NCBI GenBank assembly: GCA_934219025.1
Contig: CAKQDG010000101.1
Span: forward strand, 1 to 7,789
DNA length: 7,789 bases
Source: an uncultured Prevotella sp.
GTDB taxonomy: Bacteria; Bacteroidota; Bacteroidia; Bacteroidales; Bacteroidaceae
Direction of reading: 5' to 3'
This document shows positions 5,683-7,789 of this stretch, piece after piece. The stretch's first letter is position 1. Every line of letters starts with the position of its first letter. The notes below the pieces were generated by a model. It did not search any database and was not told the DNA's origin. It worked only from the letters and a program-made list of their open reading frames with translations. The translations under genes were made by a program, and so were the position numbers.

Positions 5683-6828
5683 ATGAACAATCTCGAATTA
5701 ACCCGCCTCCGCTCGCTCCCCATAGAGGGAGTGGCGGAAAGGCTCGGACTACAGGTCGTGCGTCACAAGAGCCTTTGTCCCTTCCACGACGACCATCATG
5801 CCAGCTTGACCTTCAACACGAGACGCAACACATTCCGCTGCTTTGCATGCGGAGCACACGGCAACACTATAGACCTCGTGATGCGGCATCTGAGTAAATC
5901 CTTTCCCGATGCATGCCGCTGGCTTGCCGACGGCACTAATATCATCATCGACAAATGGAAGCCAAAGGCTGAAGAATACAAGCCGCCAAAGCCCTTCGAC
6001 GCCAAAAGGTATCTGCCGCACTTCGAGCCCCCCTGGCTCTCCGACGAGGCACAGAGGTTTCTCTTTCAGGAAAGGAGGCTCGACAGGAGGGTTGCAAGAT
6101 GGTGCCGGCTGAACTCATGGACTGACCGGCAGGGCACGCCGTGGCTCGAAATTCCGTATTTCGACCAGGAGTGGAAACTCATAGGAGTGCAGAACAGAAA
6201 CCTTACAGCCCCCTCCAGCTCTACAGCCCCCTCCAACTCCCCCAAGGGGGAGAGGGCTGCTCAGAACAAGAGTAACTCCACAGCCCCCTCCAGCTCTACA
6301 GCCCCCTCCAGCTCCCCCAAGGGGGAGAGTACTGCTCAAGACGAGAGTAACTCCCCGCAGTCTGCTACTCCCCCCTTGGGGGGACTGAGGGGGGCTGTAG
6401 GACTGAGGGGGGCTGTGGGACTGAGGGGGGCTCCCCGTTTCCGCTTCCCCTACGGCTCGCGCTGCTCCATCTACAACCAGCCCGTCGTGGGCATGCTCCA
6501 CAAAGGCGATGAGCTGTACATCACCGAAGGCTGCTCCGACTGCTGGGCAATGCTCTCTGCCGGACACAAGGCAATAGCCATACCGTCGGCAACTATGCTC
6601 TCGCTCCGGGACAAGATGATGCTCTGCGACATGGCGGAAAGGCTCAACATCCAGTTCCACATGTATCCCGACCAGGATGCACCCGGCGAACGGCTATTCC
6701 GGCAAATCAAGGAGATTCTGCCCAATATACAAAGGCATCAGCTGCCCAAGGGGTGCAAGGACTTTGCGGAAATGTATAAAAGACAAACAACTGACACCCA
6801 CCCTAACCCTCCCGAAGGGAGGGAATAA
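5683..6828 (+). CDS. DnaG-like primase (CHC2 zinc finger + Toprim) with in-frame repeat insertion
   Basis: It makes RNA primers on single-stranded DNA, judging by DnaG-type domains in the right order. A CHC2 zinc finger lies at residues 32-56 (C32, H35, C53, C56; CPFH ... CFAC). A linker and the start of the RNA-polymerase domain follow (KLIGVQNRNL, 165-174, matching the GFGGRxL strand of DnaG). A Toprim core follows, with catalytic Glu282 in ELYITEGCSDCW and the acidic pair D330/D332 in YPDQD. Residues 175-251 are low-complexity Thr/Ala/Pro/Ser then Gly-Leu-Arg-Gly repeats, encoded by a palindromic repeat. Without them the protein is about 304 residues, typical for short mobile or accessory primases. 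There is no separate DnaB-binding domain. The C-terminus (THPNPPEGRE) is encoded by another palindrome. The ATG at 5683 is chosen because upstream in-frame sequence is repeat element. It probably works with the ATPase encoded upstream. Confidence 0.85.
   Translation: MNNLELTRLRSLPIEGVAERLGLQVVRHKSLCPFHDDHHASLTFNTRRNTFRCFACGAHGNTIDLVMRHLSKSFPDACRWLADGTNIIIDKWKPKAEEYKPPKPFDAKRYLPHFEPPWLSDEAQRFLFQERRLDRRVARWCRLNSWTDRQGTPWLEIPYFDQEWKLIGVQNRNLTAPSSSTAPSNSPKGERAAQNKSNSTAPSSSTAPSSSPKGESTAQDESNSPQSATPPLGGLRGAVGLRGAVGLRGAPRFRFPYGSRCSIYNQPVVGMLHKGDELYITEGCSDCWAMLSAGHKAIAIPSATMLSLRDKMMLCDMAERLNIQFHMYPDQDAPGERLFRQIKEILPNIQRHQLPKGCKDFAEMYKRQTTDTHPNPPEGRE
6205..6435 (+). repeat. Expanded palindromic repeat inside the primase gene
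   Basis: This is a second copy of the 5545-5653 element, 231 bases (77 codons) and fully in frame. It opens with a 75-base direct tandem duplication (6205-6279 and 6280-6354; 6 differences by eye). Each half holds an 18-base ACAGCCCCCTCCAGCTCT unit, a related unit with a CCCCCAAGGGGG hairpin, and a tail. It ends with CCCCCCTTGGGGGG and three 18-base GGACTGAGGGGGGCTGTx units (6382-6399, 6400-6417, 6418-6435). The 75- and 18-base units are multiples of three, so growth keeps the frame. The product falls between the GVQNRNL strand and the RFRFP strand, a loop position in DnaG. Confidence 0.9.
6807..6823. repeat. CCCTCCC-GAA-GGGAGGG palindrome at the primase stop
   Basis: A perfect 7-bp stem with a GAA loop, preceded by CACCCACCCTAAC, encodes the last codons of the primase; the TAA stop follows at 6826-6828. 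It looks like a second type of short palindromic repeat. It is not followed by a T-run, so it is not a standard terminator, though it may protect the mRNA end. Confidence 0.65.
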
Positions 6829-6915
6829 AGATTACTCTATAAGTTCTATTAGGGATAGTCTTATTGTTCTTGTTAGCCCCAAAAACTCCCAAGAAAAAGC
6901 GCCTCACTTTCCCCA

Positions 6916-6934
6916 TAAAAGTGGGGCACTTTTA
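6916..6934. promoter_or_regulatory. Hairpin in the primase-HU gap, role unknown
   Basis: TAAAAGTG and CACTTTTA form an 8-bp stem around GGG within the 309-base gap between the primase and the HU-like gene. A following CCCTTT is too weak for a typical terminator. Apart from this hairpin and the curved-DNA and promoter region to its right, I see no gene in the gap. Confidence 0.3.
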
Positions 6935-6973
6935 CCCTTTAATCACCCCACTTCCAACAGCTTTCCATTATAG

Positions 6974-7045
6974 AAAAATCCCTCAAAAACAATCGAAAAA
7001 TAATCGAAAAATAATCGGGAAAAAGCTTGCAAAACAGCAGAAAAA
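6974..7045. other. Phased A-tracts, predicted intrinsically curved DNA
   Basis: Seven runs of four or five A's begin at 6974, 6985, 6996, 7007, 7020, 7031 and 7041, spacings of 11, 11, 11, 13, 11 and 10 bases, close to the helical repeat. Two of them are in an 11-base tandem repeat AATCGAAAAAT (6991-7001, 7002-7012). Such phasing bends DNA. It runs directly into the promoter of the HU-like gene. Confidence 0.6.
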
Positions 7046-7057
7046 TTAGTATATTTG
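7027..7057 (+). promoter_or_regulatory. Bacteroidetes primary sigma factor promoter of the HU-like gene
   Basis: TTG at 7027-7029 and TATATTTG at 7050-7057 are separated by 20 bases, matching the -33/-7 pattern TTTG-(19-21)-TAnnTTTG apart from the first base of the -33 box (C instead of T). Transcription would start near 7064, leaving a leader of about 75 A/T-rich bases. This makes the HU and smalltalk genes a separate transcription unit from the primase. Confidence 0.75.
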
Positions 7058-7137
7058 CATAGGATTTGAGAGACGACTCGACCAATGCAAAAACCGATTT
7101 TTCATTAACATTAATAACCATTAAAAACACTACAGTT

Positions 7138-7569
7138 ATGATTCGTTACAAAAAGTATCAAAACAACATGGAGGGTACTGACTTCTACAAGAAATGGTAT
7201 GCACGTGCCGTGGCAGAAGACACCGTAGACCTAAACAAACTGGCGGAACACATGTCGAAACACCACACGCCGTATTCGCAGGGATGCATACGTGGAGTGC
7301 TCCGCGATATGGTGGACTGCGTAAAGGAGCTGGTGCTCGACGGCAAGAACGTGAAGATTGACGACCTCGCTATCTTCAGCGTGGGAATATCGACCAAGCC
7401 TGCAGACACTGCAGAGGAGTTTACTCCTGCCTCAAACATCAAGAAATGTACGCTCAGATGTCGCGCCACGGGTAATCTGCGACCTACCACGATGGTGGGC
7501 GAAGTGGAGTATCGCGAGTTCTCGGAGTATACCAGTGGAGAGAAGAAAACCGAAAATGTTAAACCCTAA
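7138..7569 (+). CDS. HU-family (HU-HIG-like) DNA-binding protein
   Basis: The 143-residue protein resembles the Bacteroidetes HU-related family, longer than classical 90-residue HU. It starts MIRYKKYQNN. A helical half follows (FYKKWYARAVAEDTVDLNKLAEHMSKHH, then GVLRDMVDCVKELVLDGKNVKI), and a DLAIFSVGIS strand matches the HU 'G-F-G-F' beta region. A basic strand area (IKKCTLRCRATGNLRP) corresponds to the DNA-binding arms. The last 25 or so residues (EYREFSEYTSGEKKTENVKP) are a hydrophilic tail. It should bind and bend double-stranded DNA in the cytoplasm. The ATG at 7138 follows an A-rich leader (TTAAAAACACTACAGTT). It has its own promoter, preceded by curved DNA, and is followed after 15 bases by the smalltalk gene, a neighbour pairing common in Bacteroidales. 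Confidence 0.85.
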   Translation: MIRYKKYQNNMEGTDFYKKWYARAVAEDTVDLNKLAEHMSKHHTPYSQGCIRGVLRDMVDCVKELVLDGKNVKIDDLAIFSVGISTKPADTAEEFTPASNIKKCTLRCRATGNLRPTTMVGEVEYREFSEYTSGEKKTENVKP

Positions 7570-7584
7570 AAAATCTGACTTGCC

Positions 7585-7677
7585 ATGAAATCATCTACAT
7601 GGAAAACTATTCTTCAGATTGCTATCAGTATCCTCACGGCTATCGCCACCACGCTCGGAGTAACGAGCTGCATCTGA
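7585..7677 (+). CDS. Smalltalk-type small protein (30 residues)
   Basis: The 30-residue product begins MKSSTWKTILQIAISIL and ends ATTLGVTSCI. This closely matches the 'smalltalk protein' family of Bacteroidales, whose members are about 30 residues: a Lys/Trp-containing start, one hydrophobic helix (about residues 8-25) and a Leu-Gly-Val-Thr-Ser-Cys end. The function is unknown; the helix suggests membrane association. The end resembles a lipobox, but the Cys is the penultimate residue, so no mature lipoprotein would remain. It starts 15 bases after the HU stop and probably shares its promoter. In relatives an N-acetylmuramoyl-L-alanine amidase gene often follows; here a terminator comes first and the window ends. 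Confidence 0.85.
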   Translation: MKSSTWKTILQIAISILTAIATTLGVTSCI

Positions 7678-7682
7678 GAAAG

Positions 7683-7717
7683 AAGAATGAAGAATGAAGA
7701 ATGAAGAATGAAGAATG
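7683..7717 (+). repeat. Heptamer tandem repeat (AAGAATG) x5
   Basis: Five exact copies of AAGAATG run from 7683 to 7717, starting five bases after the smalltalk stop, with a further partial unit before them. The last copy overlaps the base of the terminator stem. Such repeats can gain or lose units by slippage; no coding role is seen. Confidence 0.9.
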
Positions 7718-7755
7718 CGGATTACCTTTATATTTTACAAAAGGTAACCCGCATT
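7714..7755. terminator. Long hairpin terminator after the smalltalk gene
   Basis: A 16-bp stem (7714-7729 with 7740-7755) has one mismatch (A opposite C) and a 10-base loop. It is followed by ATTTG rather than a long T-run, so termination may be weak. It could work for either strand and separates the HU/smalltalk unit from what lies downstream. Confidence 0.6.
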
Positions 7756-7789
7756 ATTTGCTATAGCTGAAAGACCTTTCAATCCTTCA

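Noticed and set aside
5475..5897. 140-residue + strand frame across the ATPase-primase junction
   Set aside because: It crosses the repeat element and reads the zinc-finger region in the wrong frame.
5545..6435. CRISPR array from the repeated C-rich/G-rich units
   Set aside because: There is no regular repeat-spacer alternation; units are directly tandem or mirrored and partly coding.
6115..6660. 181-residue reverse-strand open frame with Ser-Pro-Pro-Gln-Ser repeats
   Set aside because: It is the antisense reading of the palindromic repeats and primase codons; its repeats come from the DNA element.
6677..7049. Short + strand frames between the primase and the HU-like gene
   Set aside because: They run out of primase codons into low-complexity A-rich promoter DNA, with no start context or protein-like pattern.

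Overview
The window looks like a chromosomal accessory region of a Bacteroidales bacterium, most likely Prevotella-like or Bacteroides-like. Four things suggest this. A Bacteroidetes-type promoter (TTG, 20 bases, then TATATTTG) precedes an HU-like gene. The ribosome binding regions are A-rich and lack Shine-Dalgarno sequences. The HU-like gene is followed by a 30-residue 'smalltalk'-type small protein. C-rich/G-rich palindromic repeats of a kind scattered through such genomes are also present. All supported genes are on the + strand; reverse-strand reading frames appear to be shadows. No tRNA, rRNA or CRISPR array was seen.

Layout. Bases 1-423 are very AT-rich and carry a -7 promoter box, a hairpin and a small palindrome. 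Two overlapping genes follow (424-1434 and 1391-2287), encoding unrecognised proteins of 336 and 298 residues; they form a translationally coupled cassette of unknown function. Next comes a broken gene (2317-3214). Its N-terminus resembles REP-associated (Y1/HUH) transposases and its C-terminus resembles a DprA/SLOG-type Rossmann domain, but the middle is missing and the reading frame shifts. Strong terminators at 3229-3273 and 3385-3429 close this left part.

The right part is a DNA-metabolism module: an unrecognised 157-residue protein (3547-4020), a DUF3987-like P-loop ATPase (4252-5538), a DnaG-like CHC2/Toprim primase (5683-6828), an HU-family DNA-binding protein (7138-7569) and the smalltalk protein (7585-7677). 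A hairpin terminator lies at 7714-7755. A helicase/primase-type ATPase, a primase and an HU homologue form a coherent set for handling DNA; the cellular role of this cluster cannot be read from the sequence.

The most unusual content is repetitive DNA. A perfect 26-bp inverted repeat encloses 118 AT-rich bases between the 157-residue gene and the ATPase gene. A C-rich/G-rich palindromic element fills the gap between the ATPase and primase genes. A second, expanded copy lies in frame inside the primase gene and is translated as about 77 low-complexity residues between the zinc-finger/linker part and the Toprim core. The last primase codons and stop lie in or beside another palindrome. Phased A-tracts run into the HU-gene promoter.
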